Positions 21,773 to 33,757 of a DNA stretch of 64,000 nt are shown in pieces (within the stretch, counting starts at the first letter, position 1; the number at the start of each line of letters is the position of its first letter). The stretch is from the NCBI RefSeq assembly GCF_040939455.1, contig NC_134108.1, positions 81,884,001 through 81,948,000 of the forward strand, in the 5' to 3' direction. Under the pieces are notes generated by a model that saw only the letters and a list, made by a program, of their open reading frames with translations, made no database searches and was not told where the DNA came from. Made by a program: the position numbers and the translations under genes. Origin of the DNA: Microcebus murinus (Eukaryota > Chordata > Mammalia > Primates > Cheirogaleidae).

Positions 21773-22007
21773 CGGGATTATCGCGATGCCGTGTACCAGG
21801 TGCACACCCCGCCAGCTGTGAGGTAACTCCATGACGGGAATATTGTAGGTCCATGCCCGGGGGCACACTTCATAATCAGAAGTGCCGGAGCTGGATGCCA
21901 CCTACATAGCCTAAGACAGAGGCCTCACCTTCACATTAATCGCCAGATCTTATATTTGGGGTGCTGGTCGCGGAAGCACATCGCGTAGCCTAAGACAGGC
22001 TCTCCAC
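21757..22007 (+). promoter_or_regulatory. CTE-like RNA export element
   Basis: A 250-nt region that folds on paper into one long hairpin with two internal loops. Pairings from outside in: GTGGAGA (21757-21763) with TCTCCAC (22001-22007); loop 1 with GACGGG (21771-21776) facing CCTAAGACAGG (21989-21999); CGCGATG (21782-21788) with CATCGCG (21979-21985); ACCAG plus CACCCC (21795-21799, 21805-21810) with GGGGTG-CTGGT (21958-21968); GTGAGG (21818-21823) with CCTCAC (21923-21928); loop 2 with GACGGG (21833-21838) facing CCTAAGACAG (21910-21919); GTAGGT (21845-21850) with ACCTAC (21900-21905); apical GGCAC..TTC (21862-21871) with GAAGTGCC (21879-21886). The GACGGG/CCTAAGACAGG loop pair is the NXF1/TAP-binding signature of the Mason-Pfizer CTE, also found between env and the 3' LTR. 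The element would export unspliced viral RNA. Here both loops face the same way, unlike the rotated pair in the classical CTE. Confidence 0.88.
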
Positions 22008-22036
22008 CCACTTATATAAACCTCCCTCATATTAAT

Positions 22037-22051
22037 AAAGAGAGGGGGAGA
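22037..22051 (+). promoter_or_regulatory. Polypurine tract
   Basis: AAAGAGAGGGGGAGA directly abuts the 3' LTR start (TGTTAG) and would prime plus-strand DNA synthesis. Confidence 0.95.
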
Positions 22052-22473
22052 TGTTAGAGGCAAGGACCCTCAAAGACCCTCAACTCCCCTATGACTTGTC
22101 CTACACACGAACTTCGCCCTGGAAAATTCCAGCTATAGCTCCAAGAAGAACGCAGTCCATGACGTGCTGACCACGGAATGCTCCAGGATGTGTTGACTGC
22201 AAATGTTCCGGTTGGAGATGAGTAATCAGTCAAAAACAAGATACGATAAGACACTGATTAGGGCTAATCAACCCAGACCCAAGCCTCATCATCACTACTC
22301 TATTTTTTGTTTTGACTTCCTTGTTTTTGTATGCCTATAAAACCCACTAAAAATCTAAGTAAAGCAGACCTTGACAACCATTTGCTTGGTCTCGTTTCTC
22401 TCTCTCGCTCATCTCTTTCAGGCACGGTCCCCCTCGCCCCCGCGAGTAACAGAAGGTCCCGCGGGCCGGGACA
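22052..22473 (+). repeat. 3' LTR of the betaretroviral provirus
   Basis: 422 bp, the same length as the 5' LTR and differing only at 22370 (C versus A). Followed directly by the target duplication TAATAG at 22474-22479. Confidence 0.97.
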
Positions 22474-22479
22474 TAATAG
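22474..22479. repeat. Provirus target-site duplication, right copy
   Basis: TAATAG, a perfect match to the left copy at 15341-15346. Confidence 0.95.
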
Positions 22480-22850
22480 ATATTCTAAAATAATTTTAAT
22501 GTGGAAAAAAACCAAGTTTACTTTTTCTGCTATCTTTATTCTCATTCCAGTTCCCCTCATTTTCTTTCTCCATTGTGTTCCAGATCATCAAAGTTTTTGT
22601 AACCTTGAGAAAACACAACCTATTGTGCAGAACCCTTCCACTTTCTCCCAAATTAGCTGGTGGACAAAAGGCTAAGTAGCAGTTGAAGAGACAGCCACCT
22701 GAATTAAATAATTGAATCATACCGAAATCTTTCTTACTTATCTCTAAATACCATTGATAACCTCTTTGAGATGAAGAATGGAACATCTATGCAGATATGT
22801 TTTATCTATTAAGGTTCACATATTTTATTCATCCAATTTCAATTATAACA
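22480..22850. other. No recognisable feature
   Basis: Unique-looking AT-rich flank of the provirus. Confidence 0.4.
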
Positions 22851-22858
22851 GCTTAGAT

Positions 22859-23067
22859 CAGTGGTTCTCAACCAAGAGCAATTTTGCACCCCAGGAAATG
22901 TTTGGCAATGTCTGGAGACATTTTCATTTGTTATTACTGGGAAGTACTAGTAGTGTCTTGTGGGTAGAGGACAGGGATGGTGTTAACAGCCTATGAGGCA
23001 CAGGATGACCCTCCAACAAAGATTATCCAGCACCAAATGTCAGTAGTGTTGACGCTGAGAAACTCTG
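22859..23067 (+). mobile_element. MER5A (hAT-Charlie non-autonomous DNA transposon)
   Basis: Begins CAGTGGTTCTCA and ends TGAGAAACTCTG, inverted ends of the hAT type, with the familiar internal wording 'gcaatgtctggagacat'. A perfect 8-bp duplication GCTTAGAT flanks it (22851-22858 and 23068-23075). Confidence 0.93.
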
Positions 23068-23075
23068 GCTTAGAT

Positions 23076-23716
23076 TGACTTAGTCGAGCTGATTAGTGCC
23101 AGGTGATAGTGAGGTTCGGAGATGGCCCTAGAGGATGAACAGATGGAAAGGCAAGCTGACTTCTGGGCACACCTGAGTAGGGAATGTGGCCAGAGCAGGC
23201 AGAAGGAGGACCCTGGGATCCAGGGAGAAGCGCTGGCCATCAGAGTCTGACCCAAACTTTGCTTGTTTGTCAATTTGATCAATGTAACTGGGAACAGGAT
23301 ATTCAGGAAATCACATGGCTTCAGGGCAGGGCTTAAGTAAATGACTTCCTTTTGTGTTTATTTTGCTGGCAACCTCCCAATAAGTATGAATGGTGACCTG
23401 GAACAGCTAATCTGTCTGCAGCCCTGATTAGCTCAGCATTTCTGGGTACATTTCCATGGAATCAAGGTAACAGGAAGAAAAGATGACACCAAGCGAGAAT
23501 TATTTAGAATGAGATAAGATGTAGTAGAATAGTTCTGAGAATTAGAAAATATAGTTAAATTTTGGTATTAGGCAGTTGGACGAGATACAGAAATTTCTCC
23601 AGCTAAACTAGATTAAATGTGGTAGGTTTAAAATACGTCCCAAATTCTTTGATACTCTCTTCAAAGGGTGGAGCCTAATTCTGTTCTCTGAGATTGGGTT
23701 GGACTTAGTGACTCAC
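23076..23716. other. No recognisable feature
   Basis: Unique-looking sequence. The 3' part (about 23610-23715) may be an old LTR fragment cut by the L1 insertion. Confidence 0.35.
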
Positions 23717-25020
<1,304 letters not shown>

Positions 25021-25030
25021 TGATTAATGG

Positions 25031-25566
25031 AAATGAACAGAAACTTTTCCAAAGAAGACAGGATAATGACCAGCAAATATATGAAAAAAATGCTCAACAT
25101 CTCTAATCATTAGAGAAATGCAAATCAAAACCACAATGAGATATCACCTAACCCCAGTGAGATTGGCCTCTATCAAAAAAATCCAAAACAACAAATGCTG
25201 GCGAGGATGTGGAGAGAGAGGAACACTCTTACACTGCTGGTGAGACTGCAAATTAGTGCTACCTCTGTGGAAAAGAATTTGGAGATACCTCAAAGAGCTA
25301 AAAATAGAAATACCATTCGATCCAGTAATAGCATTATTAGGCATCTACCCCAAAGAGCATAAGACATTCTATAATAAAGATATCATCACCCAAATGTTTA
25401 TGGCAGCACAATTCAGTATTACAAGGACGTGGAAACAACCCAGTGCCCATCAATTCTTGAGTGGATTATTAAAATTTGGTATATGTATACAATCGAATAT
25501 TACTCAATTATAAGAAATGACAGTGATCTAGCACCACTTATATTTTCCTGGATTGAGCTTGAGCCC
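25031..25566 (+). mobile_element. Displaced, inverted L1 ORF2 segment
   Basis: Plus-strand ORF2 C-terminal sequence from 'ggaaatgaacagaaac' to 'gattgagcttgagccc'. It has no 3' UTR or tail, and it covers just the part that the adjacent minus-strand L1 lacks. About 25 bp around 'aaatgaacagaaac' is present in both pieces. Confidence 0.85.
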
Positions 25567-27355
25567 AGATACATTAATGTGAAAGACAAATTAATAAAAT
25601 GTTTATATTTTTTTAACAACTCTCAATGTTATTTTCTCTTGAACTCTTAGAGAAAATTTATCTTATTTTAGTATTAGGTAAATTCACTTCTCAAAGAAAG
25701 AGATCTGATCTCAAATGTCATCTGCCTTTAACTACAATAAACTTTTATCAACTGGTTAATGCTAATGATAATTTCATATGAATTTCAAGCATCTGGTACA
25801 TATAGGGAACTTGAAATATTAAGAGACAAAATAAAATTTACATTTACAAAAGCTTTTCTCAGAACTAAACTTCTGCTTAAATGTGTAGTATCAGTCCTGC
25901 TCCTGGCCATTTGCTGTTTCTGTCACTTACACCCATGAACTTTCAGAGTAAACCCAGGTATAGTTTACTAGAAAGAATCACATAGTTGTGTGCCTTACAA
26001 GGTGAGAATAAGGTAGAGAAATTTACCACTTTGGGATATTTTTTTCTAATTTTTTTTTTAGCTTAACCTTGAAATAGAAAAATAACTGAGGAGAAATTTT
26101 AGAAATTTTACTGGAGAGATATGAGGAAATATATCAAGAGCAGATCTTTCCTGCTAAGAGTAGGGAAAGACACATTTTCATCATGTTTATTGGAAAGTGG
26201 CAAGAATAAAATCAAAGCATTTTGAACTGTACACACTTTTAAAACATAGAAAAGAACTACACTGTTCAAGAGACGTAATGAGTAAAAAACAGACAACTTG
26301 GTGTCTTTAGTGGAGAGGGAAATTTCCTTCATTAAAACTTACACTATTTAGAAAATCCCAATGTCACCTCTAATCAAAGTGGGTTTTGTGTGGGGCTAAT
26401 CCGTTCACTTCAAAGATTTTAGCCTGAAATCAGCCTGTGTTGTCGTTTTTATTAGGATAAAGCCTTTAGCAACTGCATTTCAAATCCTTTCTTGATGTAA
26501 ACTGTAGAAATGAGGAAATGAAACCATTTGGAAAAAAATACCTCCTTTTTTTAAGAAGAAAAAATATTTTGAAACAAATTGCTATAGTTAGGTTTTTGTA
26601 TAAATAGGTGTAATAATAGTTTCAACTTTATAGGGTTATTATAAAGATGAGTTAGCATTTTGAGTTAATATTAATAAAGAATTCAGAGCAGTGCTTTGCA
26701 TATAATTTATGTTATGTAAGTGCTATTTAAGTGCACAAATAAAATAATCCTTAGGATGTAGTAATTGAGAATAGAAATAAACATTAGTGATAATGTGCCT
26801 AGGGAGAGATAGATGTCCAGAGGTGTAATAGGAATATAGCAGGTGCCTGAACACTTACTTATGTGCTTACTTATACTTGCTAATCCAAACCGTCAGATAG
26901 TTCTACAAAGATCTTCTAGGCACAGTGTGACACCAGATGGTTTGTTTTCTTGACTGTTTAAAGTGCTTTGTTTTTCTTTTGTTAGGGCTTCAACTCTAGT
27001 TGCTCAGTTCTAGGAGACTCTTAGATTTTTCTTTAAGGTGTTGGTATTAAATTCCCTTCATCAGAAAGTGCCCTGGCCTTATTATTTTGCCCATTGAATT
27101 AGTATAGTCCAATTTTAACATGGTGAATCCTCTTGAAACGCACATTCAGCCACACATACACACACTCATGCCTGCACAAGAATATCCTCTAGCATGAATG
27201 CTGGATAAGTTTCTACTAAAATTTGGCTTTCTTGGTTGTCAGAATCTATTTATCCTCCAGGGTGAGTATTTCGTTAAAGGAAGGAGTGGTTGAGTTCTCT
27301 GGTTCTTTCTGAAATAGACTTAAACTTTCTGTGATAGTTTTAACAAATCACATAT
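25567..27355. other. Mostly unassigned; probable MIR 3' fragment at about 26600-26720
   Basis: AT-rich. The words 'tagggttattataaagatgag' and 'cagagcagtgctttgcata' are MIR-like. Nothing else was recognised. Confidence 0.4.
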
Positions 27356-27359
27356 TCAT

Positions 27360-27590
27360 TAGACTTTACAGTTTGTAAAGCACTTTCTAGAAATTATCTA
27401 ATTTGATTCTCATAACAACCCTAAAAAGCATTAATATTATTCACTTTTTATCTGATGAAGCCCTAGGTAAGAGGGGAAATTGAGTGTCAGGCAGACTGAA
27501 TTATTTATCTCAACATCTCCACTAATAGTGGAGTTAAGAATTCCCAGATCTAAACTCTCTTCCCATCTTACCTTCACTCTATTGCTCAAG
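27360..27590 (-). repeat. MIR SINE
   Basis: Reverse MIR wording ('gtaaagcactttctagaaatt', 'ctcataacaaccctaaaaagc', 'cagatctaaactctcttccc'). Confidence 0.75.
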
Positions 27591-28125
27591 CTTTTATTTT
27601 TAAACCCAGAATCAAGGCAAAAAATTCAACATGATTAGTGGTATTTTACTTTTTTTTTCTGGATAATGTTTTATCCTCTCTTTATAGTTGCTTTAAAAAA
27701 AGTTTGAATATTATTTATTTACACATTAATGCCTTTACCTTGAGTTTTTAGATCTCGTGGTAGGCAGAATTCTAAAGATGTTCTCCCAAAGTTTCATCCT
27801 CTGATTATTCGACTAAACACTAATCTAGATACTGCTATGAAGGAGCTTTACAGATGTAATTAAGGTTACTAATCAGTTGACTTTAAAATAGGGAGATTAT
27901 CCCATATTTCCTGGGTGGGCCCAATGTCATCACATGAATCCTTTAAAGCAAAAGAGGAAGTAAAATAGGAAGCAACAGGAATTCTAAGGGTGTTGGCCCA
28001 ATGCATTGTTACTGGTTTGCAGATGGAGGAGGTCCTGCTGAAAGCATGAGAAGGGATTCTGCCAAGCACCAGTGGTCCTGAGCCGCAGGTGAGAATTGTA
28101 GCTCTGGCCGATATCTTGGTTTTAG

Positions 28126-28560
28126 TGTGTGGTATGGTTTGGATAAGGTTTGTTTCTACCACATCTCATGCTGCAATTTAATTCCCAGTGTGGAAGAGTT
28201 GGGAGCTGGGGCTTAGTGGGAGGTGTGTGGGTCATGGGGACACTGTGTCCCTTAGGAATGGCTTGGTGCTAGTCTTGTGGTGATGGATGAGTTCTTGCTC
28301 CCATGAGACAGGATTGGTTCTCAGGGAATGGATTAGATCCCATGAGAGTGGGTTGTTATAAAGCCAGGATGTCTCTCAGGCTTGATCCCTCCATATATGT
28401 GCCTGCTTCCCCTTTGGCCTTCTGTGCCACATTCTTATGCAGCACAAAAGCCCTCACCAGAAGCTGAGCAGATTCTGGCACCATGCATTTTGTCCAGCCT
28501 GCAGAACAATCAGTCAAGTAAACCTCTTTTCTTTATAAATTACCCAACCTTGTTGTCAAA
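28126..28560 (+). repeat. MLT1A/MST-type MaLR LTR
   Basis: Starts TGTGTGGTATGGTTTGGA and carries 'ctcaccagaagctgagcagat' and 'aaacctcttttctttataa', the standard end of MLT1A/MST LTRs. It is nested in the LTR above. Confidence 0.85.
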
Positions 28561-28894
28561 ACTGCAAAAGAGTTTTAGTCTAGGTTTAGTTGCTCATGGC
28601 ACAAAAATCCAATTATTGAGATAAGGAGGACTGCCAAGGAAGAAAGGAATTTTTAATATGACAGATGTCTTGCTGGGAGAATAGGAAAAGCTGCTTCAAA
28701 TCCATCTTTCTGACTAAGGGATATCATGGACTTTTAAAGGAGGAACCATGCTTTGGAGCAGGCCATGATGCATCTCACAAGGGTCTACATGCACTGCGGG
28801 CAGGTTGTGGCGGAGGGTGAATCTTGGCATCAGGAAGTCTGCCTGGGGTCTTCAGAATCTCAACTCCTTTGTCTTGTAGAAAATCCATCATTTC
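28561..28894. other. No recognisable feature
   Basis: Unassigned stretch between the nested LTR and the Alu fragment. Confidence 0.3.
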
Positions 28895-28977
28895 AGGCCA
28901 AGTGTGGTGGCTTACACCTATAAACCTAGCCCTTTGAGAGGCTGAGTTGGGAGGATCCCTTGAGTCCAGGAGTTCAA
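28895..28977 (+). mobile_element. Alu left-arm fragment (~83 bp)
   Basis: 'ggccaagtgtggtggcttac' to 'ccaggagttcaag', with a near-perfect flanking duplication TCCATCATTTC / TCCATCATTCC. Confidence 0.8.
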
Positions 28978-29170
28978 GTCCATCATTCCTGGGAAACAAC
29001 TTGAAAGGTCAAGTAAGGGACAAGATTATAGATGCTTTCATTCACTGCCTTCACAAGGAACCAACCCTGTAGACACTTTGGTCTCACATTTCTAGCCCCC
29101 AGAACTGTGAGACAATAAATTTCTGTTATTCAGTTTATGTTACTTGTTATGGCAGTCCTAGCAAAGTAAT

Positions 29171-30329
29171 AAACTAGGTGAGGTGAAAATTATTCCAAAA
29201 CTGGCCCTCATTGCAGCTGAGAGGATGTGGAGATAACTTGTCACATATCCTCATGTCAGTCTTGTAATGTTGACCATGTGGCAAAATCTTTTTGGCAGTA
29301 CCAAGGTGTTCTGCAATCTGATGTCATCTTTGCACATTTTACAGGTATAGCCTACCTATAGAATTATGTATTTATCAGATACCTAAAAGCTCCATATAGA
29401 GGAACATAAAGCGACAGATCCTAGCATAAGAATATTAGTCACTAACATGAGATGGGCCAAATACCTGAGTAATGTTTTATTGCCATCAAAAAAATAAAAG
29501 AAAGACCACATGAACTATTTTCAAGAATCATGAGTTTATATAAAAAAGCATGGTGTAGTGGGTTTTCTGAAGTTAACAAAATCAACTCATTAGTCCTTTA
29601 TGTCAATATCAAAGTTAATTTAAGAGCAGAGAAAATAATCAGGACTAAGTTTTTACTAATTCTAATAGTTTATGTATCAAAAGCAAATTAAATGCTAAGT
29701 ATATTTAACAGCATGTGTCTGTTAAATAGAACATTATTTTAGCAAACAAAATGGTATTTTTCCCATTTGTGTATTTAGTAATCTTAAGAATCAGTGTTTA
29801 ACCATAGTGAGAAAAGAAAAAGTGCAAGATTTAGGAGGCATGGGTTGCATGCCCAGTTTCTTGATGCTATGCATGATTTTGAGTCATTGTCATAACCCTC
29901 CTCTGCCTGACTTCTTTGTCTGTGAAGTGGGAGTGGAAGAGTTGCCACTATATTCTTCCCTATAATGTTGTGGTATAATGGCTGTGGAACTTCTTTAAAT
30001 TCTTTGAAAAATATGTTCAATATCCACTTTCCAAGAAAATATGAAAACTATTTTTGTGTATGGCTATGTGAAAACTCATCTTTTACTGTGACTTCTGAGT
30101 CACACCAGCTTATTGGAATCATTTTTTTCTACCAGGATTTGGTTACAGAGAGAGGAAAGTGAAAAGGGAATATAGGCTAGGGAGGATTGGAATAGCGCTG
30201 GGGAGGGCCTGCATCAAGGCAATAAAACTGGAAGAAAAGGGAGTGATTTGACTATCATGAGGGTCTATATTCAGTGCTAATATTGCTATTAGTAACGTGA
30301 TGAGATATTTTGCAAAATGCTGAGGTTGG
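29171..30329. other. No recognisable feature
   Basis: AT-rich, unassigned. Confidence 0.4.
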
Positions 30330-30470
30330 GGTGATTTTATGTATGTGTGTCTATATGTATGAATTTTATGGGTGATTGTGTATGAATGTATGTGGGGTGA
30401 TTTTATATATCTGTATATATGCATACATGTATCTAGTGTGTGCGTATGTATATATGTGTACACATACAAA
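30330..30470. repeat. TATG/TGTA-rich low-complexity tract
   Basis: Degenerate alternating purine-pyrimidine repeats ('tatgtatgtgtgtctatatg', 'gtgtgcgtatgtatatatgtg'). The open frames across it are artefacts of the repeat. Confidence 0.8.
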
Positions 30471-30699
30471 TACTTTGAGGCTACATAGAATGAGAACATG
30501 TTTAACAAGTATTTTATGTAAAGACTGGAGCAATATGGGAAAGATGTACATGAGAATTTCCAGTTCTGGAAGATTTATCTATCCATGTTCACCTTTGCAT
30601 TTATTAAATTGTATTCATAGACTCAGAGCCTTAAGAAACCCCTAAAATATAGGATTGTGACAAGAAATTCAAGTAGGATAACTGGGGCATAGTGGTCTA

Positions 30700-30850
30700 A
30701 AAACTCATTATAAAGTCTTACTCATTCTTCAAGGCTCAGTTATTTTTCCTTTGAAGTTTTTCTGACCTCCCACTTCCCCTCTCCAATGTCCCCTGCACAG
30801 AATTTATTCATTCCACTAAAATAAAACTTATCATGTTATCTTCTTTCTTC
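30700..30850 (+). repeat. L2 LINE 3' fragment
   Basis: 'tcattcttcaaggctcagtt' followed by 'tctgacctcccacttcccct' is typical L2 3' wording. Confidence 0.7.
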
Positions 30851-30867
30851 CTCAGACAAATACTTTT

Positions 30868-31127
30868 TAAAAAAAATTATTATTTTGTTTTTTAAATTTC
30901 AGAATATTATAAGGGCACAGACATTTTGGTTATATATATGTTGCCTTTGCACTGCCTAAGCCAGGGCTACAAGCATGCCCTTCCCCTAGAGATTGCACTC
31001 TGCACCCATTAGTTATGAATGTACCCATCCCTTCTACCCCCCTCCCACTTGCCTGGCACCCAATGAATATTACTTCCTTATGTCCACCTAAGTGTTGATC
31101 AGTTAGTACCAATTTGTTGGTGAGTAC
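30868..31127 (-). mobile_element. L1 LINE 3'-end insertion (~260 bp)
   Basis: Reverse L1 3' UTR end only. A perfect 15-bp duplication CAGACAAATACTTTT at 30853-30867 and 31128-31142 shows a strongly 5'-truncated insertion. Confidence 0.93.
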
Positions 31128-31142
31128 CAGACAAATACTTTT

Positions 31143-31489
31143 GAAGTATGGTGCTAGTGCACAGCAGTGAATAAATATAACAGACACTGACAAGAACTGA
31201 ATCTTCATCTCTATTCAACTCCAAGCAGAATATCTGGGGCTTACAGGCACTCAGCAAACATACTGGATTCCCTTGAATTCCTTGTGTATGAGAGCAGTGT
31301 GTCTGTGCCTGTCTTTACATCAGGTTCTCACTTCTACCTCTAGCCACATGATATGTCTTTATTTATATGACTTATTTTTATGAGTTGAATTATTATCAGG
31401 ATCCCTGGCATTAGGCTTGATGAAAGTCAGTGTTGACTATGATTCATTGAATGACTGAATGAGCATCTATAGATTTTACTTCTGGGTAG
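31143..31489. other. No recognisable feature
   Basis: Unassigned. Confidence 0.35.
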
Positions 31490-31680
31490 TGTTTAGGAAC
31501 TCAGGCTCTGTAGTCAGATTTGGACTTAAATCCTATCTTGGCCACTTATTAGCATCATGATTTCAGGCAAGTCCCTCAATCTCTTTAAGCCTCATCTGTA
31601 ATGTGGAGGTAATAGTATCTGCCTATACAGTTACTTGAAGAGAAAATGAAATAATACATGTGATGTACAGTTATTCTTAT
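31490..31680 (+). repeat. MIR SINE
   Basis: 'ggctctgtagtcagatttgg', 'caggcaagtccctcaatctc' and 'gcctcatctgtaatgtgga' follow the MIR order. Confidence 0.85.
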
Positions 31681-32520
31681 GGGTTTGGTATTGTTTTCTT
31701 GATTTTATGATCTGTAATTATAGGGAACACCTTTATTCGTGTTTACATCTTCTGAACCTAGCCCAGTGAACCCTGATTTGGCAGTGGGCAACCTGATATT
31801 GAATAAATGGCAGGTCCCGGGAGCTTTATAATGGTCCTTCCTGGCTATTCATATTCCTTCTGCTAAACTTGTCTTAGCCCTTGAAAACTTCTCAGTATTC
31901 TCCCAAATTTCTTGTAAATAATGTCCAAGAAATGCAAACAAAGCCTTTTAATGAGAATCACAGAAGGAATTTTTGTTGCAGCAAAGAGCATCCACTGCAA
32001 TTATGCAGGGAGGCTTAGGTGACTGAATCAGTGGAAGGGCTGGAGAAACACACTGAAGGCTGAAGTTCCAGGAAACATCTCCAAAACCATACCATAGAAC
32101 TGACCTGGAGAGGGAGCTGCTGCTACTCCAGGGTCAAGAAGCCACTACTCTTACACACCATAGGACCGTGTTACCATTGCTGCTACTGCCCCAAACCTCA
32201 CTGCTTCTCCTTCCATCCAAACCAGCAAAATGGAGGCCCTGTGCTCTCTTACATCCTCATGCAACTACCTTCTAAAACAAAGCATAATGCAGGTGTGTTG
32301 ACTATGGAATCTGTCACATGCCTGCACCATTGCAGTAAATTTAGGGTTTGGGATCTCATGTTGAAAAGGAAGCTTGGAGTTGGAGTAGAGGGAGTGGGAG
32401 AGTGAGGCTGCCAGGATGTGCAAAAGTATTGATTTATATGCAGGAATTTTGCTGATCTGCATGAAACATATTAGGATAAGTATTAAATATTCTAAAGAAC
32501 AGTCAAGAAATCAAGAGCCA
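31681..32520. other. No recognisable feature
   Basis: Unassigned. Confidence 0.35.
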
Positions 32521-32884
32521 CAGTGGACTGAATGTGTATGTTTCCCCAAAATTCACATGTTGAAACCTAACCTTAAAAATGTTAGTGTTAGGAAGTGGAG
32601 CCATTGGGAGGTGATTAGGTTATGGGTGGGGGGAGCCCTCACTGTTGGAATTAGTGCCCTTTTAAAAGAGACCCCAGAGAGCTAGTTTGTCCCCTCTACG
32701 AGGTGAGGACATAACTAGAAGTGCCAGATATGCACCAGAGAGTACGTTGTCACCAGACACAAAATCTGCTGGTGCCTTGATCTTAGTCTTCCCAGTTTCC
32801 AGAATGGGGAGGAATAAATTTCTGTTGTTTATAAGCCACCCAATTTATGGTGTTTGTTATAGTATCCTAAATGGACTAAGAATG
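32521..32884 (+). repeat. MLT1-type MaLR LTR
   Basis: 'ggactgaatgtgtatgtttcc', 'ggagccattgggaggtgatta' and 'aggaataaatttctgttgttt' in order, ending near the GA-rich tract. Confidence 0.88.
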
Positions 32885-33005
32885 GAAAGAAAAAATGGAA
32901 GGGAGAGAAAGAGGGAGAGAAGGAAAGAAGGAATAGAGAGAGACAGAAAGAGAAAAAAAGAGGAAGGAAGGACAAGGAAGGAAGGAAGGAAGAAGGTGGA
33001 AAGGA
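32885..33005. repeat. (GAAA/GGAA)n polypurine tract
   Basis: About 120 bp of almost pure purines (plus strand) after the MLT1 LTR. Confidence 0.9.
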
Positions 33006-33757
33006 CGTATGTACTGTGAAGGGGATTTGGGCACTCCTTACTGGAAATTCAGGTAGCTCTCCCTGGAATATACTTGAATTTCTGTGGCTTATTCCTCAGA
33101 TATTCCATAAAGATAAGGGAGATGGATTGCTCAATTTTAAATAAGAGTGTTGTTGGGAGCAGGAAATAAGTCTACCATGCAGGGAGAAGATTTCTGGACT
33201 TAAATCCTTGAGAAAACATGTTTGGATCTATTGATTTATTCTAATAAGAAGTAAGAGTCACATAGATTTGCTTTCAGAGGTATTTCCTTCCAGGGCATGA
33301 GTTCTTGAAACTGGGTCGAACATTTCATCTTCCTGCCTGAGGCCAGTTCACTCTGACTGCTAGTTACTAGTGAGACAATATTCTATCATCCTAAGGTGCA
33401 AGTCTGTCTCACCTGAGATATAAACACCTCTAAATTTCTTCCTCTGAGAAAAAGGACATAGTAGGCTGTGAAATTGCTTTTTTAAAAATCAGATATAGGT
33501 TTCCCTTTTTGGACCAGCTCAGTACTCCTGGAATTAATGCTATTATCAATAGATAATTTTACAATGAGATTGAAGGTGGCTTATACAATTCTCAATGCAA
33601 AATTTTAACATTTTTATATAATTACAAAATAATGTATACATATGTGAAAACCAGAAAATACATGAAACTACAAAGAAGATAATAAAAACTACTTATAAAT
33701 ATTCTAGATATTTTAGATATGGATATATGTGGAATTTACTGAGTCATTCTAAGTATT
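33006..33757. other. No recognisable feature
   Basis: Unassigned. Confidence 0.35.

Larger units (their letters stand above)
15347..22473 (+). mobile_element. Young betaretrovirus-like (type D) endogenous provirus, env-deleted
   Basis: A 7,127-bp provirus with LTR-PBS-gag-pro-pol-(env remnant)-CTE-like element-PPT-LTR order. The betaretroviral assignment rests on the tRNA-Lys1,2-type primer site, the 6-bp target duplication, gag, pro and pol in three frames joined by two -1 shifts, a dUTPase fused ahead of the protease, a G-patch at the end of Pro, and a CTE-like element before the 3' LTR. gag, pro and pol are all uninterrupted. env is reduced to 95 codons. It is GC- and CpG-rich compared with its surroundings. 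LTR identity (421/422) marks it as a recent insertion. Confidence 0.97.
27757..29170 (+). repeat. Old MaLR/ERVL-type LTR, split by later insertions
   Basis: The left part 27757-28125 ('ggtaggcagaattctaaagat', 'attatcccatatttcctggg') and right part about 29040-29170 ('cagaactgtgagacaataaa', 'ggcagtcctagcaaag') form one old LTR. A younger MLT1 LTR and an Alu fragment lie between them. Confidence 0.65.

Noticed and set aside
21220..21834. 204-codon plus-strand frame overlapping the end of pol and the env remnant
   Set aside because: Alternative frame to intact integrase. It reads through the splice acceptor, and its composition is Arg/Pro-rich without a domain.
21420..21866. 148-codon minus-strand frame across the env remnant and CTE-like element
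   Set aside because: Overlaps the self-complementary RNA element and the plus-strand env leader. No recognisable domain.
22012..22039. TATATAAA and AATAAA just upstream of the 3' LTR
   Set aside because: They lie before the polypurine tract, outside the LTR promoter and poly(A) positions. AATAAA even overlaps the tract. Probably coincidental.
30143..30551. Open frames rich in Tyr, His, Thr and Ile on the minus strand
   Set aside because: Product of the TATG/TGTA low-complexity tract.
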